From Deltaproteobacteria bacterium (lineage in GTDB: Bacteria; Desulfobacterota; SM23-61): a stretch of DNA of 5,750 nucleotides. The DNA lies in contig JAOUFX010000236.1 of the NCBI GenBank assembly GCA_029857975.1, positions 1-5,750 on the forward strand, given 5' to 3'. Under the pieces are notes generated by a model. It made no database searches, had not been told where the DNA came from, and worked only from the letters and a program-made list of their open reading frames with translations. Below, in pieces: positions 1-5,750 of this stretch. A program made the translations under genes and the position numbers. Position 1 is the stretch's first letter, and each line of letters opens with the position of its first letter.

Positions 1-1
1 C

Positions 2-541
2 TTACTGATGGCCATTGAGAGCGCCTGCATTCCCCTTCCCTCGGAGATCATTATGCCCTTTTCTGGCTATTTGGTCTTTCGAGGGGATTTTGAATTATAT
101 CGGGTAGGGCTTGCCGGGGCTTTCGGCTGCGTTGTTGGATCCATCCCGGCGTATTATCTTGGCCTTTACGGCGGTCGGCCGCTGGTAGAACGCTACGGAA
201 AATACGTCCTCATTTCCCACCGAGATTTAGACCTGGCGGACCGCTGGTTCGACCGCTACGGGGATTGGGCCATATTTTTCAGCCGCCTTCTCCCCGTCGT
301 GCGCACCTTCATCTCTTTCCCGGCCGGAGTGGCCAGGATGAACTTCCAGCGGTTTGTCCTCTATACTCTCCTGGGTTCTTTTCCCTGGTGCCTGGGACTG
401 GCGTACATCGGGATGAAATTAGGTCAGAATTGGGACACGCTGGGCGTATATTTCCACCGGTTTGACATGGTGATCGGCGGCCTTATCGTCGTTGGGGTTG
501 CCTATTACCTCTGGCGTCATTTCAAAGGAAGAAAGGGTTAG
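2..541 (+). CDS. DedA-family (VTT/SNARE-associated domain) inner-membrane protein, 5' end cut off by the window
   Basis: The frame is open from the first bases, and the first ATG (position 8) falls inside a conserved N-terminal motif, so the true start lies upstream. Numbering from that Met, the motif ESACIPLPSE (residues 4-13) followed by a Pro-Phe-Ser-Gly turn is the DedA re-entrant loop signature. A second signature, FFSRLLPVVRTF (90-101) with Arg93, Pro96 and Arg99, then PAG (105-107), is also typical. Hydrophobic stretches at about 33-52, 115-137 and 153-170 look membrane-spanning, and the protein ends in a basic tail. About 179 residues are visible against a usual 200-220, so only some 20-30 are missing. 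Characterised DedA proteins recycle polyprenyl phosphate or flip phospholipids across the cytoplasmic membrane. Which lipid this one moves cannot be told from sequence. The gene converges with the FmdB gene, and their stop codons overlap. Confidence 0.9.
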   Translation, partial: LLMAIESACIPLPSEIIMPFSGYLVFRGDFELYRVGLAGAFGCVVGSIPAYYLGLYGGRPLVERYGKYVLISHRDLDLADRWFDRYGDWAIFFSRLLPVVRTFISFPAGVARMNFQRFVLYTLLGSFPWCLGLAYIGMKLGQNWDTLGVYFHRFDMVIGGLIVVGVAYYLWRHFKGRKG

Positions 542-822
542 GACTTCTTCTCTTCTGATTTGCTCGAAGGTGTATCGCTCTTGGGCGTCTCGGTCGTCTC
601 GCTCTTCTTAGATTCTGATGCCTTATCTTTCCACCCTGAATCCTTCTTCTTATAATCGGTTACGTACCAACCACTTCCTTTAAGCTGAAAGCTGCAATTG
701 GAAATGATCTTGGAAACCTTTCCCGAACAGTCAGGACAGCGGCTCATCGGCCGGTCTGAAAATTTTTGCACGATTTCTGTTGTTTTTCCGCACTTATGGC
801 ATCTGTATTCGTAAATAGGCAT
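538..822 (-). CDS. FmdB-family small zinc-ribbon protein
   Basis: A 94-residue protein opening MPIYEYRCHKCG, the hallmark start of the FmdB / CxxC_CxxC_SSSS family. Two CxxC pairs (Cys8/Cys11 and Cys29/Cys32) should bind one zinc. They are followed by the conserved block FQLKGSGWYVTDY (45-57). From about residue 58 the protein becomes a low-complexity tail of Lys, Ser, Glu and Thr, probably disordered, as the family name implies. I chose the Met at 822 rather than the in-frame Met at 852, because the family begins MP-Y-Y and a GGAGG ribosome site sits 8 bases before it. The family is called 'putative regulatory' after FmdB of an amidase locus, but its function is not established. It lies 242 bases downstream of the HELIH gene on the same strand, and its stop codon overlaps that of the convergent DedA gene. 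Confidence 0.92.
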   Translation of the reverse strand: MPIYEYRCHKCGKTTEIVQKFSDRPMSRCPDCSGKVSKIISNCSFQLKGSGWYVTDYKKKDSGWKDKASESKKSETTETPKSDTPSSKSEEKKS

Positions 823-830
823 CCTCACAT

Positions 831-835
831 CCTCC
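831..835 (-). promoter_or_regulatory. Ribosome binding site of the FmdB gene
   Basis: A perfect GGAGG on the minus strand sits 8 bases before the ATG at 822. It supports that start and excludes the upstream in-frame Met at 852, which would lie before the site. Confidence 0.8.
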
Positions 836-852
836 GATTTTTTCCAAAGCAA

Positions 853-878
853 AAAGGCGCAAAATCCTTCCCGCCTTT
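853..878 (-). terminator. Small GC-rich hairpin, possible weak terminator or leader hairpin before the FmdB gene
   Basis: AAAGGCG at 853-859 and CGCCTTT at 872-878 form a perfect 7-bp stem with a 12-base loop. Read on the minus strand, the stem ends in CGCCTTTTTGC, so a run of five T (three inside the stem) follows the GC part. This resembles a weak intrinsic terminator for transcripts coming from the dut side. It ends about 30 bases before the FmdB start, so it could instead be a leader structure. The T-run is short, and function is inferred only. Confidence 0.3.
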
Positions 879-932
879 CCCATTAGCACCCGGGTTTTCG
901 TAGCTTGGTTTCATTCCTGATAATCTGTATTG

Positions 933-1038
933 ATCTGTGTCCAAAAAAATTATTTATTTCAATTCATTGGGACACAGATTTCCACGGATAAAGGCGGATA
1001 ACTATTTTCTGCATTTTATATCCTGAAAATCTGTGTCC
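933..1038. repeat. Intergenic inverted-repeat cluster (ATCTGTGTCC type)
   Basis: Three copies of one 10-mer lie between the HELIH and FmdB genes: ATCTGTGTCC at 933-942, its reverse complement GGACACAGAT at 970-979, and ATCTGTGTCC again at 1029-1038. The second and third copies extend to a perfect 12-bp inverted repeat (970-981 with 1027-1038) enclosing CCACGGATAAAGGCGGAT-like sequence. A related partial unit, AATCTGTAT, lies at 922-930. Degenerate units of this wording (CACAGATTT, CACGGAT) are familiar to me as dispersed intergenic repeats in environmental bacterial genomes. That recognition is from memory. No transposase or target duplication is visible. I see no coding potential in the rest of the 823-1064 gap. 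Confidence 0.65.
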
Positions 1039-1064
1039 AATAAGGGAATTCCTATACAATAAAT

Positions 1065-1640
1065 TTATGCACGCTGGCAAACCTTGTCAAGGGCTGACGG
1101 CTCCGCATCAAGCCCGCATTTTTCCCACCACGGCCGGTACCGCTCAAGCCACAGCCCGACTTGGGGATCTTCAAAAGATTTCAAAAGTTCGAACGTGATG
1201 CGGTGGACGTCTTTTTCTTCGACTCTCTTCTCTTCTGGTCGAAGAAAAAACCTTTGGGGGTCCAGGCTGAACCGGATGACATGAATAAGTTCATGGGTAA
1301 CGACATATAGGAGTAAAGGTTTTAATAAAGCCAACGATGAGGTCTCCGCCCGGACCGTATCCAAGATCTTATCGTCTTGCAGGCAAATTCTGTACAACTC
1401 TTTGGCCCCACGTTGCCGGGGCGGCGTTCTTTTACTGTACTCGTATTTGCAGATCTGGGCTAATGCTCTACGGGTCTTCTCCTGACTTTGCAAGTTGGCC
1501 AGGGTTTGCAAATCATAAGGAAATTGTTCCAAATTATTCAGACTTACCTGAAAATAATCTTCGGCCAGGGATTCGGCAATTTCCAGGGCCTCCCCGACCC
1601 ATAAACGCTGCCTGCTGTTGAAAAAAAGTGACTCAGCCAT
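1065..1640 (-). CDS. Uncharacterised protein with HELIH motif, putative zinc metallopeptidase-like
   Basis: I do not recognise a named family for this 191-residue protein. A hydrophobic helix (about 103-115) runs into HELIHVIRF (116-124), an exact HExxH zinc motif with His116, Glu117 and His120. About 20 residues on, a charged helix EEKRVEEKDVHRITFELL (136-153) offers Glu141 or Glu142 as a third ligand. This arrangement recalls gluzincins such as ImmA/IrrE-type proteins, where HExxH is followed by an E-x-A-N-x-F-A helix, but overall similarity is too weak to assign it. There is no signal peptide or membrane segment, so it is probably cytoplasmic. The first 100 residues are mostly helical-looking and charged. 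It starts 27 bases after the dut stop, suggesting cotranscription. No clear ribosome site precedes the ATG, so the exact start is less certain than the frame. That it is a real gene is likely, but peptidase activity is only inferred. Confidence 0.8.
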   Translation of the reverse strand: MAESLFFNSRQRLWVGEALEIAESLAEDYFQVSLNNLEQFPYDLQTLANLQSQEKTRRALAQICKYEYSKRTPPRQRGAKELYRICLQDDKILDTVRAETSSLALLKPLLLYVVTHELIHVIRFSLDPQRFFLRPEEKRVEEKDVHRITFELLKSFEDPQVGLWLERYRPWWEKCGLDAEPSALDKVCQRA

Positions 1641-1667
1641 AATTTCGCATTTAGGGCTTCGATTTTT

Positions 1668-2126
1668 TTACCCGGTATGACCGAAGCCCCCTCCGCTTCG
1701 AGTTGTATCGTCCAGGTCCTCTGCCCATTCTAACACGGCTCGGCATACCGGAGCAATGACCAACTGAGCAATCCGGTCCCCCGGTTTGACCTTGAAGGGT
1801 TGCTGCCCCAAATTAATGAGCAGCACGCCTATTTCTCCGCGATAATCGGCATCGATCGTTCCCGGAGTATTGACCAGTGTTACTCCATTTTTCAAAGCCA
1901 GCCCGCTTCGGGGCCGAACCTGTCCTTCGTAACCCGAGGGAATGGCAATGGCAATACCCGTGGGGATCAATTTACGTTCGCCGGGGGCCAAAGTCACTTC
2001 CTCTTCCAAAGCGGCATATAGATCCATCCCTGAAGAATGTTCCGTCATGTACCGGGGAGGAAAAAATTCTCCTCCCGGATTTCCCCGCACTTGCTTTACC
2101 CTCACTCTAACCACTTTCTGCTTCAT
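1668..2126 (-). CDS. dut: Deoxyuridine 5'-triphosphate nucleotidohydrolase (dUTPase)
   Basis: Hydrolyses dUTP to dUMP and pyrophosphate in the cytoplasm, keeping uracil out of DNA and supplying dUMP for thymidylate synthesis. All five motifs of the homotrimeric dUTPase family are present in order. Motif 1 is SGMDLYA (32-38). Motif 2 is RPRSGLA (71-77). Motif 3 is [10 protein letters not shown] (89-98), with the catalytic Asp92 and the uracil-stacking Tyr95. Motif 4 is GDRIAQLVI (116-124). Motif 5 is [10 protein letters not shown] (143-152), the glycine-rich flexible C-terminal arm. The length of 152 is normal. The ATG overlaps the TGA of the upstream M16 peptidase gene as ATGA, with no good ribosome site before it, which points to translational coupling. 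A slightly later start (GTG codons in the basic N-terminus) cannot be excluded. Confidence 0.97.
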   Translation of the reverse strand: MKQKVVRVRVKQVRGNPGGEFFPPRYMTEHSSGMDLYAALEEEVTLAPGERKLIPTGIAIAIPSGYEGQVRPRSGLALKNGVTLVNTPGTIDADYRGEIGVLLINLGQQPFKVKPGDRIAQLVIAPVCRAVLEWAEDLDDTTRSGGGFGHTG

Positions 2127-3379
2127 GCGGTAAAAAGGCTCTGGGGGATGGCTTTCTCGGTCACCGGTCCCAATACGGTCAGAGAAAGAGAATCCGGTCG
2201 AAAAACCCCTTGGGCCAGAGAATTGATTTCTTCAGCCGTAACTTTCTCGATCCCTTCGATAATCTCCTCGGTACTGACAAAGCGATGAAAAAATATTTCG
2301 TTTTTGGCCAGACGGCTCATGCGGCTGTCCGTACTTTCCAGGCTCAAAAGAAGATTGCCTTTCAGCTGTTCTTTAGCCGAACGAAGCTCTTTGGGCCTGA
2401 TGGAATTTTCGGCCAATCTCTTCATCTCCCGCAGGATGACCTGCAATACCCGACGGAGGGTGTGATCCCCTGTGCCCACATAGACTCCCAACAGGCCGCT
2501 GTCCACGAAAGAGGAAACAAAGGAGTAGACCGAATAAGCCAGGCCTCTTTTTTCCCGCACCTCCTGGAACAACCTGGAACTCATTCCTCCTCCCAAGATG
2601 GTGTTTAAAACCGTGAAAGCGTAACGCCGGGGGTGGACCACAGAAAGACCTTGCGTCCCCAGCAGCAGATGAACCTGTTCCAGTTGCTTATTTTTCACCT
2701 GAATCCGGGGTTGGGGGCGGGGAGGGCGACTCTTGCTTTCTTTAGGCCGTGGCTGGATTTTTCTTAAGGCTTCCTGTACAGGCCGGAGTAGGTCTTCGTG
2801 TTTTAACTTGCCGGCGGCCACAATAATAGCCGGAATTTGAAGGTAGTGCTGGAGAAAAAAATTTTTGAGCGCCCGGCGGTCCATTTGGGAAATGGTGTTC
2901 AACCGTCCCATAATTGGGAGTCCCAAGGGATGGCGGGGCCAGAAGGATTGGCTGAATAGGTCGTGAATGTATTCATCCGGCGTGTCCTCGACCATGTTGA
3001 TTTCCTGAACGATGACCTGCCGTTCTTTCTCCAACTCCTCGTCAGTAAAAAGTGAATTGAGGTAAAGGTCGAACAAAAGATCCAAGGCGACCGGAAGATG
3101 TTCGGCCATGACTTTGGCGTAAAAGCTGGAATATTCTTTACTGGTAAAGGCGTTAAGGATTCCCCCCACGGCATCGATTTCTTTGGCGATCTGCCGGGCC
3201 GAACGGCGCTGGGTGCCTTTAAAAAGCATATGCTCGATGAAATGGGAAATTCCATTCTCTTCGCTGCGCTCGTCGCGAGACCCGGCTTCAACCCAGACCC
3301 CTACCGATACCGAATGGACGCTGGGAATTTCCTCGGTGATAACCTGAATTCCGTTGGGCAAAACAGTTTTTTGGACCAT
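2123..3379 (-). CDS. M16-family zinc peptidase (mitochondrial-processing-peptidase-like, YmxG type)
   Basis: A 418-residue single-unit M16 peptidase of pitrilysin/MPP type. The inverted zinc motif HFIEH gives His46, Glu49 (general base) and His50. The distal ligand Glu126, in ERQVIVQEI, lies 76 residues after His50, matching the family spacing. The second, non-catalytic half carries the conserved [28 protein letters not shown] block (263-286) that helps bind substrate. A Pro/Arg/Lys-rich linker (about 209-226) joins the halves. No signal peptide is seen, so it is probably a cytoplasmic oligopeptidase; its substrate is unknown. I chose the Met at 3379 ([13 protein letters not shown]), because family members start just before this strand and the longer in-frame version would translate the upstream repeat. 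No clear ribosome site precedes it. It follows pnp by 90 bases and overlaps dut by 4. A pnp-M16 pairing is common in bacteria, which fits an operon. Confidence 0.93.
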   Translation of the reverse strand: MVQKTVLPNGIQVITEEIPSVHSVSVGVWVEAGSRDERSEENGISHFIEHMLFKGTQRRSARQIAKEIDAVGGILNAFTSKEYSSFYAKVMAEHLPVALDLLFDLYLNSLFTDEELEKERQVIVQEINMVEDTPDEYIHDLFSQSFWPRHPLGLPIMGRLNTISQMDRRALKNFFLQHYLQIPAIIVAAGKLKHEDLLRPVQEALRKIQPRPKESKSRPPRPQPRIQVKNKQLEQVHLLLGTQGLSVVHPRRYAFTVLNTILGGGMSSRLFQEVREKRGLAYSVYSFVSSFVDSGLLGVYVGTGDHTLRRVLQVILREMKRLAENSIRPKELRSAKEQLKGNLLLSLESTDSRMSRLAKNEIFFHRFVSTEEIIEGIEKVTAEEINSLAQGVFRPDSLSLTVLGPVTEKAIPQSLFTA

Positions 3380-3398
3380 GATTGTTAATAAAAGATTA

Positions 3399-3462
3399 CA
3401 GTTATCAGTTGTCAGCGATCCGTCAGCCACCGGCAAGCTGAAAGCTCACTGCTGATCGCTGA
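3399..3462. repeat. Hairpin-forming intergenic repeat between pnp and the M16 gene
   Basis: On the plus strand three related heptamers lie head to tail: CAGTTAT (3399-3405), CAGTTGT (3406-3412) and CAGCGAT (3413-3419). TCAGCGATC (3412-3420) is repeated inverted as GATCGCTGA (3454-3462), a perfect 9-bp stem. Inside it, TCAGC (3423-3427) can pair with GCTGA (3437-3441). Strings such as CAGTTATCAGTT and AGCTGAAAGCT resemble dispersed intergenic repeats I recall from delta-proteobacterial and other environmental genomes; this is recall, not a search. It fills most of the 90-base gap within the probable operon. No T-run follows the stem on the minus strand, so it does not look like a simple terminator. 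It could affect processing or stability of the pnp transcript. Confidence 0.6.
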
Positions 3463-3469
3463 GAGGATG

Positions 3470-5686
3470 TTATTCATTTTTTTGTGGCCAGGGATGCCCC
3501 AGGGCTTCCTTCCGGCTGAGCTTGATCTTGCCCCGCTCGTCGATACCGATGACCTTTACCAAGACTTCGTCCCCTTCTTTGAGTACCTCGGCAACGTTCT
3601 TTACTCTCTCCCTGGCCAGTTGAGAGATATGGACTAAACCATCCGTTCCGGGAAAGATTTCCACGAAGGCCCCGAACTCTTTTCCGTCGGGTTTGCGGGC
3701 AATGGAAGTCACGGTCCCCAGGTAGAATTCTCCGACTTCCGCTTCTTTGGTCAACTGCCGGATTTTTTTAGCTGCTTGATTGGCTGATTCCATATCGGCA
3801 GAGAAAATCTGGACCAGACCACCGTCCTCGATGTTAATTTTTACCCCGGTTTCCTCCTGAATTCCCCGGATGACCTTTCCTTGCGGTCCGATAACTTCGC
3901 GGATTTTGTCCGGCTTGATTTTGAGGGTGAGAACCCGTGGGGCATAAATGGAAAGTTCAGCCCGTGGTGTGGCCAGGGCGTTGGCCATTTTCTCCAGGAT
4001 AAATTCCCTCCCTTCTTTGGCCTGGGCGAGAGCTTGCCCGAGAATTTCCCGGGTCACGCCCGAGATTTTGATATCCATCTGGAACCCGGTAATGCCTTGT
4101 TTCGTCCCTGCTATTTTAAAATCCATATCGCCATAATGGTCTTCATCGCCCATGATGTCCGTGAGGATGGCTACCTTATCGCCTTCTTTGAGCAATCCCA
4201 TGGCAATTCCGGCTACTGGGTTTTTAATGGGAACGCCTGCGTCCATCAGGGCCAGGGAGGCCCCGCACACCGTGGCCATGGAAGAGGATCCGTTAGACTC
4301 CAATACCTCAGAAACAATCCGGATGGTATAAGGAAATTTTTCGTTGGAGGGAAGGATGCGGCTAATGGAACGCTCAGCCAGGGCCCCGTGGCCGATGTCC
4401 CTGCGGCTGGGGCCGCGCAACATGCGTACTTCCCCAACGCTGAAAGGCGGAAAATTATAATGGAGCATGAAGGATTTAAAAGTTTCCCCGCTAAGGGCAT
4501 CGATTTTCTGCTCATCATCGGCCGAACCCAAGGTGACCACGGCCGAAACCTGGGTCTCCCCCCGGGAAAATCTGGCCGAGCCGTGCGTTCGGGGAAGCCA
4601 CCCGATCTCAATATGGATGGGGCGAACTTCATTGAGGGCCCGCTCATCGATCCGCCGCTTCTGCAGGAAGACCGGCTGGCGGGAAACAAATTTTTCTAAC
4701 GCTTCATAATAATCTTTGATCTCCCGGATCTTTTCAGGAAATTCCTCCAACAGAGACGTCAGCGTCTCCTGGCGGACAGTTTCAAGTTGTTCGTTGCGCG
4801 CCTTTTTGGGGGCGATGGCCAAGGCTCGGCTAATTTTTTCTTGCCCCGCAGTGCGCATCCTCTGCCGGAGCGCTTCCTCGTCCAAAAGCACCCGCTGCCC
4901 GAGGACGGGGTCGACAGAAAGCTCCGGAACCGGTCTTTTCTCTATGGTTGTCATCATCGGTTCTCCGGCCGCTTTCCGTTTCTCATTCTCCAGCCGGATC
5001 CGTTTCTGTTTTAGCTCCTCTTGCAGATCAAGAAGGGGCTGAAGCGATTGGTGGCCAAAGAAGATGGCTTCCAAAAGATCCTCTTCGGAGAGTTCGTTTC
5101 CTCCTCCTTCTACCATGACCACTGCTTCTCTACTTCCGGCAACGACCAAGCTGACATCGCCTTCCTGGACCTGGCTCAAGGTGGGATTACAGATCCAATT
5201 TCCACCCACTCTTCCTACGCGAACCGCGGCCACCGGACCCTTAAAGGGGATATTAGAAATCTCCAGGGCCGCCGAAGCACCGCAAATCGCCAAAACATCC
5301 GGATCGTTTTCTTGATCCACCGAAAGCACCGTGGCGATGATCTGTACGTCATTGAAAAAACCCTTGGGAAAGAGGGGGCGCAAGGGGCGATCGATCAGTC
5401 GGGAAGTGAGAATCTCTTTTTCACTGGGACGTCCCTCGCGCTTGAAGAATCCTCCGGGAATCTTACCGGCGGCATAAGCCATTTCCTGGTAATCCACCAC
5501 TAAAGGGAAGAAATCAATTCCCTCCCGTATTGTTTTGGAGGCCGTGGCTGTAACCAGCACCATGGTTTCTCCGAAGGAGACCATCACTGCCCCGTCGGCT
5601 TGCCTGGCCACAGCACCCGTCTCAAACATAAAATCTTTGTCCCCGATAGTATAACGAACTTCAAGGCGCTCATCGATTGCTCCCAT
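3470..5686 (-). CDS. pnp: Polyribonucleotide nucleotidyltransferase (polynucleotide phosphorylase)
   Basis: A 3'-to-5' phosphorolytic exoribonuclease of 738 residues, acting in cytoplasmic mRNA decay as a trimer. Domain order is complete. The first RNase PH-like core (about 10-145) includes [16 protein letters not shown] (75-90), a loop near the RNA channel. A helical linker spans about 205-335. The second, catalytic RNase PH core (about 355-555) has the phosphate-binding SSS (467-469) and [11 protein letters not shown] (513-523), with Asp514 and Asp520 matching the metal/catalytic pair Asp486/Asp492 of E. coli. A KH domain follows (about 585-645) with the GPQG loop at 600-603, then an S1 domain (about 651-725). 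It is some 25 residues longer than the E. coli enzyme before the active site, apparently in the linker. The ATG at 5686 has a strong ribosome site. It is the first complete gene of the probable pnp-M16-dut operon. Confidence 0.98.
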   Translation of the reverse strand: MGAIDERLEVRYTIGDKDFMFETGAVARQADGAVMVSFGETMVLVTATASKTIREGIDFFPLVVDYQEMAYAAGKIPGGFFKREGRPSEKEILTSRLIDRPLRPLFPKGFFNDVQIIATVLSVDQENDPDVLAICGASAALEISNIPFKGPVAAVRVGRVGGNWICNPTLSQVQEGDVSLVVAGSREAVVMVEGGGNELSEEDLLEAIFFGHQSLQPLLDLQEELKQKRIRLENEKRKAAGEPMMTTIEKRPVPELSVDPVLGQRVLLDEEALRQRMRTAGQEKISRALAIAPKKARNEQLETVRQETLTSLLEEFPEKIREIKDYYEALEKFVSRQPVFLQKRRIDERALNEVRPIHIEIGWLPRTHGSARFSRGETQVSAVVTLGSADDEQKIDALSGETFKSFMLHYNFPPFSVGEVRMLRGPSRRDIGHGALAERSISRILPSNEKFPYTIRIVSEVLESNGSSSMATVCGASLALMDAGVPIKNPVAGIAMGLLKEGDKVAILTDIMGDEDHYGDMDFKIAGTKQGITGFQMDIKISGVTREILGQALAQAKEGREFILEKMANALATPRAELSIYAPRVLTLKIKPDKIREVIGPQGKVIRGIQEETGVKINIEDGGLVQIFSADMESANQAAKKIRQLTKEAEVGEFYLGTVTSIARKPDGKEFGAFVEIFPGTDGLVHISQLARERVKNVAEVLKEGDEVLVKVIGIDERGKIKLSRKEALGHPWPQKNE

Positions 5687-5693
5687 TTATTTG

Positions 5694-5703
5694 TCCTCTC
5701 CTT
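5694..5703 (-). promoter_or_regulatory. pnp: Ribosome binding site of pnp
   Basis: AAGGAGAGGA on the minus strand ends 7 bases before the ATG at 5686. It holds two overlapping purine cores (AGGAG and GAGGA) and fixes the pnp start. No convincing promoter is visible in the remaining bases to the window edge, so pnp transcription may begin outside the window. Confidence 0.8.
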
Positions 5704-5750
5704 TTAGTGTAAAACTTTTTATTGCGCTGCTTCTTTCCCTTCCGAGGTCT

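Noticed and set aside
823..852. Longer FmdB protein starting at 852
   Set aside because: The family begins at MPIYEYRC, and the GGAGG site at 831-835 lies between the two candidate Met codons and serves the inner one.
899..1064. CRISPR-like array, because of repeated ATCTGTGTCC units
   Set aside because: The copies alternate in orientation, are only 10-12 bases long and have unequal spacing, so they are inverted repeats and not a direct-repeat array.
1065..1640. Assignment of the HELIH protein as an ImmA/IrrE antirepressor protease or antitoxin partner
   Set aside because: There is no helix-turn-helix domain, no adjacent repressor or toxin gene and no phage context. Only the zinc-motif layout is similar.
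3380..3436. Longer N-terminus for the M16 peptidase starting at 3436
   Set aside because: The extra 19 residues are translated from the intergenic repeat, have no ribosome site and precede the conserved family start [10 protein letters not shown].
3881..4699. Long plus-strand open frame of 272 residues opposite pnp
   Set aside because: It lies wholly antisense to a complete, motif-rich pnp, and its translation shows no recognisable domain. It is a shadow of the coding bias.
5719..5748. Possible C-terminal tail of an upstream minus-strand gene, ending in TAA 32 bases before pnp (last residues TSEGKEAAQ)
   Set aside because: rpsO often precedes pnp, but nine residues are too few to identify a gene, and other frames through these bases are also open. 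It cannot be supported.

Overview
The window reads as an ordinary chromosomal housekeeping region. It probably comes from a delta-proteobacterium-like (Desulfobacterota) lineage. I infer this from the gene order pnp, M16 peptidase, dut, from the protein flavour, and from two styles of short intergenic repeat that I recall from such genomes. GC content looks intermediate. The taxon call is from memory and moderately uncertain.

Layout: a DedA-family membrane protein gene enters from the left edge on the + strand (5' end missing) and stops at 541. Everything else is on the - strand, read right to left. pnp (polynucleotide phosphorylase, 5686-3470) comes first. A 90-base gap holding a hairpin-forming repeat follows. 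Next are an M16 processing-peptidase-like gene (3379-2123), dut (dUTPase, 2126-1668, overlapping the peptidase gene by ATGA) and, 27 bases on, an unrecognised 191-residue protein with an HELIH zinc-metallopeptidase motif (1640-1065). A 242-base gap (823-1064) holds inverted copies of an ATCTGTGTCC-type repeat and a small GC-rich hairpin. Last is a small FmdB-type zinc-ribbon gene (822-538), whose stop codon overlaps the DedA stop codon tail to tail.

Function: pnp (RNA turnover), the M16 peptidase (cytoplasmic proteolysis) and dut (dUTP removal) probably form one transcription unit, with the HELIH protein as its last member. FmdB is probably expressed separately, because its gap contains repeats and it has its own strong ribosome binding site. 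DedA belongs to another unit and converges on it.

I found no CRISPR array, RNA gene, insertion sequence, phage gene or defence system. The items most worth a second look are the uncharacterised HELIH protein and the two intergenic repeat elements.
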